A DNA stretch of 64,000 bases. Origin: Lycorma delicatula (taxonomy: Eukaryota; Arthropoda; Insecta; Hemiptera; Fulgoridae). Positions 1-11,712 of the stretch are shown here, piece after piece. The position numbers and the translations under genes were made by a program. The DNA lies in NCBI RefSeq assembly GCF_047948215.1, contig NC_134456.1:16896230-16960229 (forward strand). Direction: 5' to 3'. The notes under the pieces are model-generated. The model was not told the origin of the DNA and did no database searches. It saw only the letters and a program-made list of their open reading frames with translations. How positions within the stretch are numbered: position 1 is the stretch's first letter; every line of letters starts with the position of its first letter.

Positions 1-1344
1 TTCAACCCCCTAAAAATAAAGGGCTGAGTAGGGGACTAATACTTAAAATATCAATTCTTTTTAAATTTTAATTTTCAAGTTTGAAAATTCAACTGTATCA
101 CTATTACTGTATACGTCTCTGCATTTTTTTTAAACAAAAAAAAAAGGTTTTATAATATTCCATTGTATATTTAGTTAAGAACCAAAGTATTTTTGTTTAA
201 ATTTTCTGTAATTTCTGATACTTTATTCATTTTTCAAACAGCGGCTATTATTAAAAATATTATATGAGGTAGATTTCAAGCAACGGGGTCAAATTAGACT
301 TAAATTTTTCAATGAAAGATTGCCCTTTTCCACAATTTTAGATCAGATCTGCCTGGTGTATCCGTTTAATCAAATCAATAAAAATACTATTTTTACTATT
401 GTTAATAATAACATATTATTTTGCATACGCATAAACCGGACATAAAATTTATTTATACAGTAAAGTACAATTTTAGTAAAAAATATGTATGAAATTAGAA
501 ATCCCTTATAATGCGAGTATTGTGACTGACGTGGGATTACCATCAAATTAAAAACTAATATAATGATAAAAAAATAAAAGTTACAAAAATCTTAAAATCT
601 ATCGTGAGTTCTGTGGCTTAGCTTATAGAATAAAAAAAACGAAATTTTAAACAGTCTAGCAAAGAAAATAATAATATTCTATATCTACAATTAAATAAAA
701 TATGTTGTTAACGTTTTCAATTCGAATAGCCAAGACCGGATTCATTAAGCAAATTCTATCAAATTTCTAGGATTTTTGATATTATTTTAGGTATAGAACG
801 TTTTAGGAGCAAAGTATAAGTATGATATTTTTAATTTCCAATTTAGGTTTAGGGATAAAAGAATACTAGCACATCTCGAATTCCCCGTGACAAAAGTACA
901 ATTTTTTACATCCTGACTAGTGTTAATTAAAAATAATCCTGTAACATCTTAACAATATATATTTAAGGGAATAGTAAAATATTTAAATGATTCATGACGT
1001 CTTTTCTTACCAAGAATCAATCAAATAACATGTTTTTATCCGATACTTAATTACTTAGTGACACTGCGATAAACTTCATTTATTAAAATTATTTCTATTT
1101 TTGTTAAGAAATCATTTATAATAACATTAAAATTAAAAAAATAATCTCTAGATTCAATAAATTAAAACAATTAAATATTGAAGAATTAGTAAAAATACTG
1201 TATTTTTTGGAGGCCAAATTTAATACATTTTTCAACAATTTTCAATGGTACATTTAACAATATTGTTCTTCGGGAAGGTTAAAAAATATGCAAAAAATTT
1301 TATAAAATACAACTCACCCTTACTAAAAGAAAAAAAATAGTATA
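1..1344. other. AT-rich intergenic stretch, nothing recognised
   Basis: No open frame of note, no recognisable transposon protein and no repeat shared with the rest of the window. The sequence is AT-rich with short homopolymer runs. Confidence 0.5.
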
Positions 1345-1346
1345 AA

Positions 1347-1369
1347 TCCTCCACGATCTCTGTGGAGGA
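1347..1369. repeat. Short perfect hairpin
   Basis: TCCTCCAC and GTGGAGGA form an 8-bp perfect stem around a 7-nt loop. It abuts the tRNA-like SINE fragment that follows. It is one of a set of short-loop hairpins in the window. Confidence 0.6.
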
Positions 1370-1440
1370 ATAGTTTTAGTCTTTCATGGCGTAAATCCCG
1401 GGTTCAAATCCTGAATCAGATATGGCAATTTTTTTTTATT
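1370..1440 (+). mobile_element. Fragment of short tRNA-derived SINE
   Basis: The stretch contains a T-arm/B-box-like GGGTTCAAATCC preceded by GTCTTTCATGG and followed by ATATGGCAA and a poly-T run. It resembles the short SINE found head-to-head at 20.7-21.0 kb, which has CCTTTCATCC, GGGTTCGAATCCC and GGCATGGCA in the same order. Only the tRNA-like part is present. It is not a functional tRNA, because no acceptor stem pairs. Confidence 0.5.
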
Positions 1441-3785
1441 CTTTACAAACATTTTAATTCCAATACAAAAGCTTCACGTTTGTAAATTTAAAAATTATAT
1501 TTAAAGAAAAACGTTTCTGTAATAATATAAGAATTTTTTTATATAAAAATTTTGGTATTTTTGGGGGGTTTCAAAATGTAGTGAAATACAGAAATCTTTG
1601 GGAAGTCAATATTTTAATTAGCAGTAAGTTTCCTCTTTTATACCGAGTAATAAATAAGAAAATATCATTTACAACTAGTAAATCCCATAATTGAAGCGTT
1701 TAAATAAATAAAAAACGTTGGAAATTATATTAAAATTTGGTTTGTCCAATAAATAAATATATAATAAACAAGAATATACATATATTTCAGTAAAAGCATC
1801 TTCATAATATTCGTAAGGTAAAAAATTTTTTTCTAATTTGCATAACTGTTATGCAAATTAGAAAAAAGATTATTTTTACAAATTAATTACATATATATTA
1901 TAATTTTCAAAAATATACACATAAAGACTAAGACACACCTACACAGTTACACACTCTTGGTGCTCGCATACACATACATACAAAGAAACAAACATCTATT
2001 AAAAATATTAAACTCACCTTTTAACAAAAATATGTATATATTATTGTTATTATTTGTAATTAGAAAATGCTTAATTATAAATAAATTTAATCACAAAATA
2101 TTTTATTTGATTTTAAAAAGCAAATAATAAAAGCAATAATTATAATAATTTATTTTTTGTATACATGTATTAATTACACGTAAAAATTATTTTAAATGTC
2201 TTACGAAAAAAAAAAATAGAAAAACAACGAAAAACACAAGGATTAATAAAACTAAAAACTCCGATTTTTAATTGACATTAAAAATAGTCACAAACACTCT
2301 TAATATCCCATTCAGTTTTAACGTGATACTATTGTCAATCTAAAACACAACAGTGATGCAATTCATAATTGTAAAACAAAATTCCCACTAATTATAAAAT
2401 ATTCCCTAATTATAATTTTTAATAATATAATATTATTTCTATGTGTTTTTTGAGAATTAATTTTATTGTAGTATAGAAATAAATAATTATAAATTTGACT
2501 CTCGATTTACTAGAATTCTAATTATTTATTCACAACTTGTCTTTGAATTGTTACATGAAAAACTGTTGATTCATGAAAAGAAAAATATCAAAAAAGAAAA
2601 AGAAACTGGCACATTATTACATGATTTTCCCAGCTACGCTGGCCAAAAAAAAGAATTGTACCTACAAAAATGTAAATTAAATTATTCTTAAAAAGTCATA
2701 TATTTTTGCACAATTTTGTCATATTAAAAAGAATCTTTCAATAACGCTAACATCCATCAAAATTAGTTTTATAAATGTCGAGATCGAAAAAATTAAAAAA
2801 GATTTTACCAATTTATTTTAAAATTTAGAAACTCAAGTATCAAACGGGTTTTTATTTATTGATTATGACGATTATAAAAATAAGATTTAAGTATCAAAAT
2901 TAAAAAATTTCGAATAAAAATATTTTTGATTTTTAAGATTTCCTTACTTAGTGGGGAAAATTTAGGTAAACTTTATTTATAAAGTTTACGTGGTTTATAA
3001 AGTTTACGTGATCTCTAACAAAAAAAAAATTTAAAAAGAATTGTTTAAAAATATTGAAAAAATTGCTTCTTATTTTGTGTCCAGGATATAATATAAATGT
3101 CAAAGCTGCTTTAATTTTAATAATTCTTTTAGTGATGAAAATAATACAAAAAAAGGTTTTTTTTTAAAAATTAAAATTAAAAGTGAATGTAAAGAAGAAA
3201 AGAGTGCGAAAGTGCTGAACAGAATGAATGTGCGAAGAATGAAAGAACATCAGAAAATCAGGAAAAAAATTCTTTTTTTCTGATTTTCGTTACCAAAAAG
3301 TGAGAATCAGAAAGAATGAAGGAGAGAAAATCAGAACAAAAGGAATTATTAAAATGATACTGCGTGATCCTCTGCAGGCCTGTTCAAAAAAATAATTAAA
3401 ATACAACCAAAATCAAAAAAGAATTCATACTTTTAGAGATGGAGAATAAAGTTTAAGAAATTTAAATAATTTTTATTTTAAATATTCATCTATAGGTTAT
3501 TTTAAAAAAAATTTCTTAAGTAAAGTTTCCTCTAAATCTAACACCCCCTCCAACAAATGCTAAAATAAGAAAAAGAGAATTTCCAAAACATTTTCTGCAT
3601 TTTTAAGTCCGGGGTCGATAATTTAAAAAAAAGTACATTTTTGATAGCTTTATACAATTGTTAACTGTAAAGTTTCAAACAAATTTTGAGATATAATTTA
3701 AGTGAAGGGAGATAGAGCAAAAGGAAAAACATATATTTCAATCTCAAAGTGGGGGGGGGGGGGTTGATTTTTTTGAAGAATTTTT
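1441..3785. other. AT-rich intergenic stretch with hairpins and a G-run
   Basis: No gene recognised. It holds a perfect 19-bp hairpin with a 3-nt loop (1827-1845/1849-1867) and a 10-bp palindrome (2966-2989) whose right arm is re-duplicated just downstream. It also holds an AC-rich patch near 1920-2000 and a run of 13 G at 3751-3763. Confidence 0.5.
1827..1867. repeat. Perfect 19-bp hairpin, loop CTG
   Basis: The left arm (1827-1845) is a T-run followed by CTAATTTGCATAA. The right arm (1849-1867) is its exact reverse complement, and the loop is only CTG. No poly-U exit or gene context suggests a terminator. It belongs to the hairpin set discussed in the findings. Confidence 0.85.
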
Positions 3786-3789
3786 TTTA

Positions 3790-4100
3790 ATATCTTACAG
3801 TGTCCTGCGAAGAAACGAAGAAACATTCCGGATATGTTCTACTAGTGAAAACAATGAAAAAAAGTCATTTAAATATAATTCTGAACGCTTTATTTTCGAG
3901 TTACGGTTAGTGAAAGAATTCGCCCCGATTTCAGCTCTTCTAATAAAAAGAAGCCCTACTGTAATTTTTGGGACCCAAATTTAGAAGTAACGCTGATGGT
4001 TTGTTATGTAACTTGAGCTTGAGAATAGGATAGAACAGGTCTACGAACCGTAACTCCAGTAGTTTTTAAGATATCCGATGCGGGAAAGTAAAGTAATATA
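3790..4100 (+). repeat. Family B interspersed repeat, diverged copy
   Basis: The stretch resembles the repeats at 35.7, 39.7, 44.7 and 60.7 kb. It contains a 'GGATATGTTCTACTAGTGA' block, then a 'GAGTTACGGTTAGTGAAAG' block, 'ATTCGCCCCGATTTC', 'AAGCCCTACTGTAATT', 'GGGACCCAAATTTAGAAG' and a 'CCAGTAGTTTTTAAG' block. It is non-coding and most likely a non-autonomous transposon. The copy is diverged and its ends are approximate. Confidence 0.6.
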
Positions 4101-4233
4101 AGTAATTTTGTGATTATAAACCGCTTAATTACATTATTGTTAGATTGGATCAACAAAATAGTTATTAATTAGCAAATAGAATAATATTAATTACGGAATG
4201 TAACATTTAAATAAATAAATATTTTATTTTCAT

Positions 4234-5325
4234 AATAATACACAAAGGCTTTCGATAACGTAGACTGGAATAAAATGTTCAGCATTTTAAAAAAATTAGG
4301 GTTCAAATACAGAGATAGAAGAACAATTGCTAACATGTACAGGAACCAAACAGCAACAATAACAATTGAAGAACATAAGAAAGAAGCCCTAATAAGAAAG
4401 GGAGTCCGACAAGGATGTTCCCTATCTCCGTTACTTTTTAATCTTTACATGGAACTAGCAGTTAATGATGTTAAAGAACAATTTAGATTCGGAGTAACAG
4501 TACAAGGTGAAAAGATAAAGATGCTACGATTTGCTGATGATATAGTAATTCTAGCCGAGAGTAAAAAGGATTTAGAAGAAACAATGAACGGCATAGATGA
4601 AGTCCTACGCAAGAACTATCGCATGAAAATAAACAAGAACAAAACAAAAGTAATGAAATGTAGTAGAAATAACAAAGATGGACCGCTGAATGTGAAAATA
4701 GGAGGAGAAAAGATTACGGAGGTAGAAGAATTTTGTTATTTGGGAAGTAAAATCACTAAAGATGGACGAAGCAGGAGCGATATAAAATGCCGAATAGCAC
4801 AAGCTAAACGAGCCTTCAGTAAGAAATATAATTTGTTTACATCAAAAATTAATTTAAATGTCAGGAAAAGATTTTTGAAAGTGTATGTTTGGAGTGTCGC
4901 TTTATATGGAAGTGAAACTTGGACGATCGGAGTATCTGAGAAGAAAAGATTAGAAGCTTTTGAAATGTGGTGCTATAGGAGAATGTTAAAAATCAGATGG
5001 GTGGATAAAGTGACAAATGAAGAGGTATTGCGGAAAATAGATGAAGAAAGAAGCATTTGGAAAAATATAGTTAAAAGAAGAGACAGACTTATAGGCCACA
5101 TACTAAGGCATCCTGGAATAGTCGCTTTAATATTGGAAGGACAGGTAGAAGGGAAAAATTGTGTAGGCAGGCCACGTTTGGAGTATGTAAAACAAATTGT
5201 TGGGGATGTAGGATGTAGAGGGTATACTGAAATGAAACGACTAGCACTAGATAGGGAATATTGGAGAGCTGCATCAAACCAGTCAAATGACTGAAGACAA
5301 AAAAAAAAAAAATAAAAATAATACA
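4234..5325 (+). mobile_element. 5'-truncated RTE-clade LINE insertion
   Basis: The insertion covers the C-terminal half of an RTE-type ORF2, a short A-rich tail at 5293-5311, and what look like 9-bp target duplications, AATAATACA at 4234-4242 and again at 5317-5325. Because the flank and tail are AT-rich, this duplication is tentative. Truncation at the 5' end is typical of target-primed reverse transcription. The same 3' end (CAGTCAAATGACTGAAGAC plus A-tail) recurs at 22.84 kb (minus) and as a bare hairpin at 38.77 kb. Confidence 0.8.
4242..5294 (+). pseudogene. RTE-like reverse transcriptase, C-terminal part, frame intact to its stop
   Basis: The frame is open from the element's 5' break to the TGA at 5292. 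It starts inside the RT palm: KAFDNVDWNKMF (motif A, 4245 on), GVRQGCSLSPLLFNLYME (motif B), FADDIVILAESKKDLEETM (catalytic FADD, motif C) and MKINKNKTKVM (motif D). Then come the thumb-like VRKRFLKVYVWSVALYGSETWT and the RTE-typical tail FEMWCYRRMLKI ... IGHILRHPGI ... GRPRLEYVKQI ... LALDREYWRAA. The first ATG is at 4275, but that is only an internal Met. The endonuclease domain and RT fingers are absent, so it cannot act alone. About 340 codons survive without a stop, which suggests a young copy. Confidence 0.9.
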
Positions 5326-5764
5326 TTATATAATGTATTATTATGGGAACTGGTGCAGTATTTACAATAAAACACAGCGCAAAACACATAAGCACACTCG
5401 CGCACATGCGAAACGCATACGCACACACACACTTACGCATAAAAAATATTTTGTACATCTAAATACCTCCCTATACAATGTATTTTTTTAATAAGAGCGA
5501 TAAACATAAATTTTATCTTCTTAATAAATATTCTTTAATAATAAGTGATATACAAGTGTCTAAATAAGATATTGAAATGACCGTCTTTTATTTTAAACAA
5601 GGCTATTGTTATCACTTTTTCAAATATTTAACCAGATCTCTATATATATCTTAAAATATTAAACGCCGCTTCGACTAATGTCATAATTTTGTTTCCGGTA
5701 TGAACCGAGCAAGTGTAATTATAAAAGAAAGTTTGAAAGAAAATGTGACAAAAAATTAGAGCAA
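5326..5764. other. Non-coding stretch with AC-rich patch
   Basis: Purine/pyrimidine-alternating ACAC and GCGCACA words lie at about 5370-5445. The rest is AT-rich and unrecognised. Confidence 0.5.
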
Positions 5765-6215
5765 AGACCCATTTTGGGGACGGATCTACTTCAATACGAA
5801 CACGTGCGGGAATTATTCACTCTTGGCCTTCTTCTGCCATCTTCGTACGGTGATCTTGACCGACATATTGAACACGGATACTGCGTGCCACGCCCGTTAG
5901 TTCTGCAACAATCATGTTGTTATCTGGGGAAAACACGCCAAATTCCCTCCAGCATGCTTCCCCATGCTGCAGGAACCGACTGCAAACGATCGCATACGGT
6001 GTCCTCCTTTCCGCAGTAGTCGCATTCCGCAGAGAATCTCAACGCGCATTGGCAAGGTTTCCTTTGAAGCATCCGTGATCAGTAAGGAACTAGGTCAACT
6101 CGTATCCTGATTCTCCGTGCTTGCGGTTTAGCCATCTCTGGAGGTCCGCGAGCAGCCTGCGGGTCCATCTGCCCTTCGTTCGCTGATCCCATGAGTATAA
6201 AGAGTTTGATGACGA
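5765..6215 (-). pseudogene. R1-like LINE ORF2 C-terminus (zinc-knuckle region), broken
   Basis: Read on the minus strand it gives SWDQRTKGRWTRRLLADLQ, WLNRKHGESGYELT, a stop, then FLTDHGCFKGNLANAR. After frame changes come TVCSRFLQHGEACWREFG and a tail DNNMIVAELTGVARSIR. This order (GRWT, HG..YELTQ, LTGHGCF, Cys-rich finger, final R..W-like segment) is characteristic of the C-terminal end of R1/Jockey-group ORF2 proteins. Several stops and a frameshift interrupt it, and nothing upstream is attached. A sister fragment lies at 51.5-51.9 kb and a piece of the preceding segment at 12.23-12.39 kb. Confidence 0.75.
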
Positions 6216-6221
6216 TAGATG

Positions 6222-6279
6222 AATTTGCTTCAAATTTTGTTTGAAGCAAATTTTGAGTTTGATCGCTTCGATCAAACTC
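6222..6279. repeat. Two adjacent short-loop hairpins
   Basis: A 13-bp perfect stem (6222-6234/6240-6252, loop TTTTG) is followed at once by an 11-bp stem (6255-6265/6269-6279, loop CTT). The second arm, GAGTTTGATCG, resembles AGAGTTTGATGACG about 55 bp upstream, as if copied locally. Confidence 0.8.
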
Positions 6280-6540
6280 TTGAGAAAAACGTTTTTGAAA
6301 CTTTACTTAAAAAGACATTTGAAGAGCTGGGTGAAGATGATTAGGATGTACATAAAGATACTGCACCGGTAAGAACACATAATGTACTACGGAAAATTTT
6401 TCAAACTCTTCGTCAGTAGGCCCAATATTAAGTTGAAGATTTTTATCAAAAGTTTGAATGCGAGAGTTTATTAATGATTTTTAATAACAGGTATCAGGCA
6501 AACGACTTTTTTTGTACTATTTTATTTACAATCAGTTTCT
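6280..6540. other. Non-coding stretch, nothing recognised
   Basis: AT-rich, with no protein similarity that I can see in any frame. Confidence 0.4.
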
Positions 6541-7265
6541 CAAATAATGGAACTCTAAATAAATCGTATAAAGCAAAAAAGACATAAAAGAGAGGTATCC
6601 AGTGATACCTCCCAAGGCAATACAGTAAAAATGCGAACAAAGTATAATACAATTAAAAGTACAACCAATAAAACATAACTAAATATGCACCAAAGTCTGT
6701 AACAAAATATACATATATCAAGAAGTAAAGAATAGAGCAAAAACGGAGAAATGGTCAACACAAAATCAAAACAAAGAAAAGGACAATATTTACCGCCCAG
6801 CTGTCTCAAGATTCAACACATGTAACCTTTTCAGTTGTCTCACGTCCTCATTGTTATCCAAAAGGTTAGCAGACAGATGGTGTTTTGTGTGTTAAGCTTA
6901 AGAATATACTTTGAGTTTAACCGGTAAATTTATTTACGAATAGACGGCATCCCTAGGCAATCTTGGATCTCTTTGTTCTTCGAAAACCATGGCGCCTCCG
7001 ATTTGTTCATAAGCACTTTCTTCTAGACCTTTAGATGAGGTCGATATTGCTATTGCTTGCCGTGCCACAAAATTGTATTCCGTATGCCCAAGTTACCTTT
7101 AAAAATGCCTTATTCAACAACTTGTTACTTATAGACAGTACGAACCTCCTTTCTAGTAACCGGTTCAATTGCCCGGCTTAATATTTATTTGTTTTTATTT
7201 TCTCTCACGTGATTTTCCCATGTTAGACGGTGGTCCAAAAACGTCCAATATATCATACGTTGTCC
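6541..7265 (-). pseudogene. Jockey-like LINE ORF2 C-terminal fragment plus 3' UTR
   Basis: On the minus strand, 7265 down to 6798 reads FLDHRLTWEKS, then in other frames FLKVTWAYGIQFCGTASNSNID, APWFSKNKEIQDCLGMPSIR, and finally NNEDVR, QLKRLHVLNLETAGR and a stop. This is the region after the RT domain of Jockey-clade elements (RLTW ... YGIQLWGTASNSNI ... APWY..N..I..DLGIP), which normally ends in RLKR.H.LDL. The downstream part (6797-6541) would be 3' UTR. At least three frame changes and several stops show decay. The open frame at 6555-6809 lies in this UTR and I do not consider it a gene. Confidence 0.75.
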
Positions 7266-7276
7266 GAATGAGGGAG

Positions 7277-7362
7277 GTGAATTCCATCTAGGCAATTTCT
7301 TTTGCCTAGATGGAATTCACTTATCTATTCATTTCCAAAACTCGACTCGAGTTTTGGAAATG
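7277..7362. repeat. Two tandem perfect hairpins
   Basis: GTGAATTCCATCTAGGCAA (7277-7295) pairs perfectly with 7302-7320 around a 6-nt loop. Ten bases later, 7330-7345 pairs perfectly with 7347-7362 around a single base. They sit at the broken upstream edge of the Jockey fragment. Confidence 0.9.
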
Positions 7363-8640
7363 AGGAGGGGTACAGACGCCTCTCCTTATTGAAAACATCA
7401 CATAACTCGACTTTGCAACATAAAATGTTCCTTCAATTGAGCTAGCCGTTCATTGAGAAGGTCTAACTCTGCACTTTCTTTGAGGCTACTGCTGGGTCAA
7501 CATCAACCACAATAATCCCGTATCAACAGCAAAGAATTCAAGAGTGATGTAGTCCATTCTAGGAAAATTTGCAGTGTAGATTGAATATTTTGACTGTATT
7601 TGAATATCTTTTTTAAAATTATTTGAGCTTCGATATATTATTTATGAACATTATTGATCAATTTTCTATGTTATAAAATCCAATAATTTAATGGAAAAAT
7701 TCGCTTTTTAACAGAAAAGTTTGGTTTTTAGACTTAAAGAGAAGTAAGCCTATAAATTGTGTGAAAAATAAACGTAAAAAATGTATATTAAACAAATAAA
7801 TGAAATATAGCCTTCGTAAATAAAAATAACCTAATTACGAGTATATAAATTAATGAAATAAAAAGTAGGCGATGAATTTCATAACTTTCCTGGCCATGCC
7901 GGTAAAATTATGCGATTCATTTTTCAATTCAATCGTTTTAAGCTCTACTCGTATCTTATGATAAAATAATTCCTTTTAATTAAAATACAATAACGAAAAT
8001 GAATTCTTTGCTTTTCACATTTTTATATAAAAATGTTATAATTTTACGATACAGCGAGTATTTGAATAAATAAAAACAGAAAAAAACTTATTTCTATATT
8101 TGTGAAGGACTTAATGAAAGTTGAACGCTGAGACTACTGCTTTGTGTTCATGAAAAATACATTTTTTTTTAAATTTGTTGGGGCTCCCGTAGTCAAGGGC
8201 AAGCATTAGGGGAAATTATTTTTTTATAAAATAATCCCTAAGTGATGATATTAGGTTTAAAAAAAGAACTTTTTAAAATTGCTTAAAAAATAAAAATATT
8301 TATAAATCTAAAGAGCCATAATTCTAAATAAACGAAGTTTTAATTTTCTAAGGAGATGAAATTTTTCTCTTCAAAAAATACTAAAACGTAAGGGCTTTCA
8401 AAAAGGTAAGATTTTTTTCATTTTAAATGGAACGGGCAACTTGCGAGATTGATTTAAATTTAAAATAAACTTAAAAAATCTGTTTAAAATTAAAAAAATA
8501 TTTTTTGTTACCACAAACCACTTGAGTGGGACTGGAAAAAACATTTTTAAGGGGATTTGAAGAAACCCCTTAATTTAGAAAATATATATGCATAAAACTT
8601 CCATTAACTCCTTTTCTGAAGCAAGATACGGCTAAAAAAA
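7363..8640. other. Unrecognised AT-rich stretch
   Basis: 7363-7560 is less AT-rich and could be more of a LINE on the minus strand, but no motif is convincing. From 7560 on it is AT-rich with no feature. Confidence 0.4.
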
Positions 8641-9560
8641 TAAAAATATATATAGCCATTTTTTTGCGGGAGAGATGAATATTAAATAAGACTTTTTGAT
8701 AATTTGTGATCTTTATAAAAAAAAAAAAAACCATTAAACTTTAAGAAAAATATTTTTCTAAATTCCACAGTAAAGATTTGAAATTTTATTTTGGCCAAAA
8801 TACCTCTCCCTTTTCCCAATTTTGAAAAAAATTAATGCCTTCTTTCCCCCGAAAGTCGTACCTCTCTACCAAGTTTGAAGAAAATCTATCGACGAGATCC
8901 AGAATTATAAGACCAAGTACAGGCCAACATACATACGTACGTACACACATTCAACCATACGTACATACGCACAAACATCAGTCTAACAGAAATAGATTTT
9001 TTGGACATAGAAGGATTGGAATAAAATGTATCTACGATTAAAATGAATAAAATGCATTACATCTAAAATGTATTATATCTACGAATAAAATGTATTTATT
9101 TACGAATAAAATGTATTTATTTACGATTTACTTAAAACTATTTTTTTAAATCTCTTCTTAAGGCACAAAACTTAAAAAAATAGGATTTTTTTTTAGATTT
9201 TTTTATCTATTTATGTACTTTCCCGTTATAACTATAGAAGGATACATCGGTACAACCCACCGGGTTGGACTAGTGGTGAACTCGTCATCGTAAATTAGCT
9301 GATTTCGAATCAGCTAGGTACAATCCAAGTAAAGGCAGTTGCTTTTATATGGATTTGAATACAAGATCACTGTTACCAGTGTTCTTTGGTGGTTAGGTTT
9401 CAATTAACCACACAATTCAGGAATGGTCGACCTAAGACTACACATAATTTACATTCATACACGTCATCTTCATTCATCCTCTAAAGTAATCCCTTACGGT
9501 GGTTCCGGAGGCTAAACAGGAAAAGAAAGAAAGGATGAATCGCTATAGCCGGAAAGTAAA
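8641..9560 (+). mobile_element. Family C interspersed repeat, copy 1, split by a SINE
   Basis: It is homologous in order to 9830-10350: GAGATGAATATTAAATAA, TAATTTGTGATCTT, AAGATTTGAA, GGCCAAAATACC, CTACCAAGTTTGAA, CAGGCCAACATACATACG, and a tail with TTATAACTATAG. It is non-coding. A SINE interrupts it at 9256-9520, after which the tail resumes (GGAAAGTAAAA). The ends are approximate. Confidence 0.65.
9250..9530 (+). mobile_element. tRNA-derived SINE (family S1) with imperfect target duplication
   Basis: It starts CCCACCGGGTTGGACTAGTGG (A-box-like tRNA start) and contains the degenerate tRNA-like ATCAGCTAGGTACAATCC. It then has the S1 body (TTTGAATAC, GTGTTCTTTGGTGG, TTTCAATTAACCACACA, GTCGACCT, CATCCTCTAAAGTAA) and ends GGTTCCGGAGGCTAAACAGG. 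Flanking words AAGGATACATCG (9238-9249) and AAGGATGAATCG (9531-9542) match at 10 of 12 positions and look like an aged target-site duplication. The insertion splits a family C repeat. Confidence 0.85.
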
Positions 9561-9829
9561 ACAAAATTATTATAAAAAAAAGATGAATAAAAAAATTTAA
9601 CTAATCTGAAAATTCTCTTTAAAAGAAATATTACTAGTATGAAATCGTAAAAAAAATTAAAGAAAATTTAATCAAAAATATATATGAAATATATAAGTCT
9701 GGTTTATCCTGCCGTGAATTTAACTTTGGAAATGAGTTCTTTGACGGTGTATCTAAATATAAGGAAAAATTAAAAATTAAAAAATGCAATACCGGTAGAG
9801 GCAAAAAAACACTGTACAAGAAACACGTA

Positions 9830-10350
9830 TGGTCATTTTTTTGGGGAGGGGATGAATATTAAATAAAGATGTTTGGTAATTTGTGATCTTAATAAAAAAT
9901 TTCAGATTTTTCAAGAAAAACGTTTTGCTAAAGTGCCCCAGTAAAGATTTGAATTTTTTTTGGCCAAAATACCCCCACCCCTTATTCCAATTTATGCTAA
10001 AATTTAATAGATTCTTTTCCCCCCCCCCGAAGGTACTACCTATCTACCAAATTTGAAAATAGGTCAACGGGGTCAGAGTTGTAAGCCGAAATACAGGCCA
10101 ACATACATACATAATACTTAAGCCAAACATTCGTCTGGCATAAATAAATCTTTTGGACTTAGAAATACTGGAATAAAAAATTTTGTTTCCAAATTAATAA
10201 AATTTATTTAAATCTATTTTCTTGTAAATTCTTTTTTGTTTCCTGTCTCAAAACTTAAAAAAGGACCAATTTATTTTAACTGATTTATATACTTTCTTGT
10301 TATAGCTACAGCAGCATTTGTCGATATAAGCAAGAAAGTAAAAAAATAAT
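9830..10350 (+). mobile_element. Family C interspersed repeat, copy 2
   Basis: This is the sister of 8641-9560 with the same block order. It includes a C-run followed by a CTACCTATCTACCAAATTTG block, CAGGCCAACATACATACAT, and TTGTTATAGCTACAG near the end. No protein frame. It is probably a non-autonomous DNA transposon, but no terminal repeats could be fixed. Confidence 0.6.
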
Positions 10351-10759
10351 AATTTTATGAATTTTGTTTTGTAGTAGTTTATAATCTATTTGTAAATTCA
10401 AGTGTGTATAATTAATCAATTATCATATAATCCAATAGCATCATTTCGTCGAAAACAAACTTAGAAACACAATACAGATAAAAAACATTAATAATATTAT
10501 CTTTCATTTAAAGAACGTTTTATTACGAAACAAAACTGCATAATTTTAATCATTCTTTGTTTTTGCACACAATAAAAAAAATTTAAATAATTGCTATCTT
10601 CTTTCACGAAATAAATAAAAATGTCTTTATGTATGGATATGTATTATATGTTAACGTCTATTTTAGAATTATATTTCTTTACTCTGTCCGTAACGGCGAC
10701 AAACACCAATACCGCTATATATTATTTCAATTTCTGCTAAATTTTATTAGTTAAACAAG

Positions 10760-11084
10760 GTGCCCTACGGCAACGTTTCTTTCTTTTTCCGATTAGCCTC
10801 CAAAACCACCGTAAAGTATTACTTCAGAGGATGAATGAGGATGATATGTATGAATGCAAATAGAGTGTAGTCTTGCACAGTCTAAGGCCGACCATTCCTG
10901 AGATGTGTGGTTAATTGAAACCCAACCACCAAAGGACACCGGTACCCACCATCTTGTATTCAAATACGTTTAAAAGTAACCGCTTTTACTAGGATTTGAA
11001 CCTTAGAACTGTCGACTTCGAAATCAGTTGATTTGTGATGACGAATTCACCACTAGACCAACACGATGGGTGCGCTACGATAAC
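10760..11084 (-). mobile_element. Full-length S1 SINE, minus strand, with target duplication
   Basis: Minus strand: a tRNA-like head starting at about 11069 (CCCATCGTGTTGGTCTAGTGG), the body, and the GGAGGCTAATCGGAAAAAG end at about 10780. Flanks GTGCCCTACGGCAAC (10760-10774) and GTGCGCTACGATAAC (11070-11084) match at 12 of 15 positions, which I read as a decayed target-site duplication. Confidence 0.85.
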
Positions 11085-11545
11085 CTGACAATTCTTAAAA
11101 CAAAATAAAATGGCAACCCCTAATGTGAGTGTGGAGATAACCCGGCGACTTGTACATCGTGCATTCGTAGCGGAAACATATTTTTAAAATGGCGATCGGT
11201 TGTGATTATGCAACGATAATATTATCACATTTCAATATTCCACGCCATGGTACTACTCCTAGCCTCGAAATGATAAAGTTTGAAGGTGAAAAATTTCCAT
11301 CGTATTACTTATATGATGGAAAACAAATCACCAGGTCCTACTAATACCGTGATAATTTCACCAAATATTGACAGCATTAACCAGAAAATAATAATATTAA
11401 TAATAATAAGCTGTCAGGACTGAACCGTAAAGCACTCTATAGTCCTTCGTTTATCCCACAGCAGTGTCAGAAAGATTCTGCACAAGATTTGAACTTTTAT
11501 CCAAATAAAATGATAGCCGATTGGTAACTAAGTGAGTCTCACAAA
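11085..11545. other. Unrecognised moderately GC-rich stretch upstream of a transposase remnant
   Basis: It may be the decayed 5' part of the mariner-like element that follows. No helix-turn-helix motif could be read with confidence. Confidence 0.3.
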
Positions 11546-11712
11546 GCGAATCGGGTGATGTTCTATGAGAATTTATTTCGCATGTTTATCTATGAAATTG
11601 TCTTGTTAATGAGTGATGAAGAACATTTTCATTTATCGAGCGCAATAAAAGAACAAAACTTTCGTTACCATTCTGATTTGAATCTGCATCATCTTCAAAA
11701 AATCATTCTTCT
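11546..11712 (+). pseudogene. Mariner-like transposase fragment (DDE region)
   Basis: One frame reads ANRVMFYENLFRMF, LMSDEEHFHLSSAIKEQNFRY and HSDLNLHHLQ. This matches the central part of the IS630/Tc1/mariner-type insect transposases, where a conserved Ser-Asp-Glu (here SDEEHFHL) holds a catalytic Asp, followed by a N-K-Q-N-x-R-x-W-like block. The frame ends in a perfect hairpin, and nothing of the third catalytic residue survives. Two other remnants of the same kind lie at 40.5-41.7 and 47.0-47.4 kb. Confidence 0.7.

Noticed and set aside
4973..5458. 161-codon minus-strand open frame
   Set aside because: Antisense of the RTE reverse transcriptase and its flank; the sense frame has clear RT motifs.
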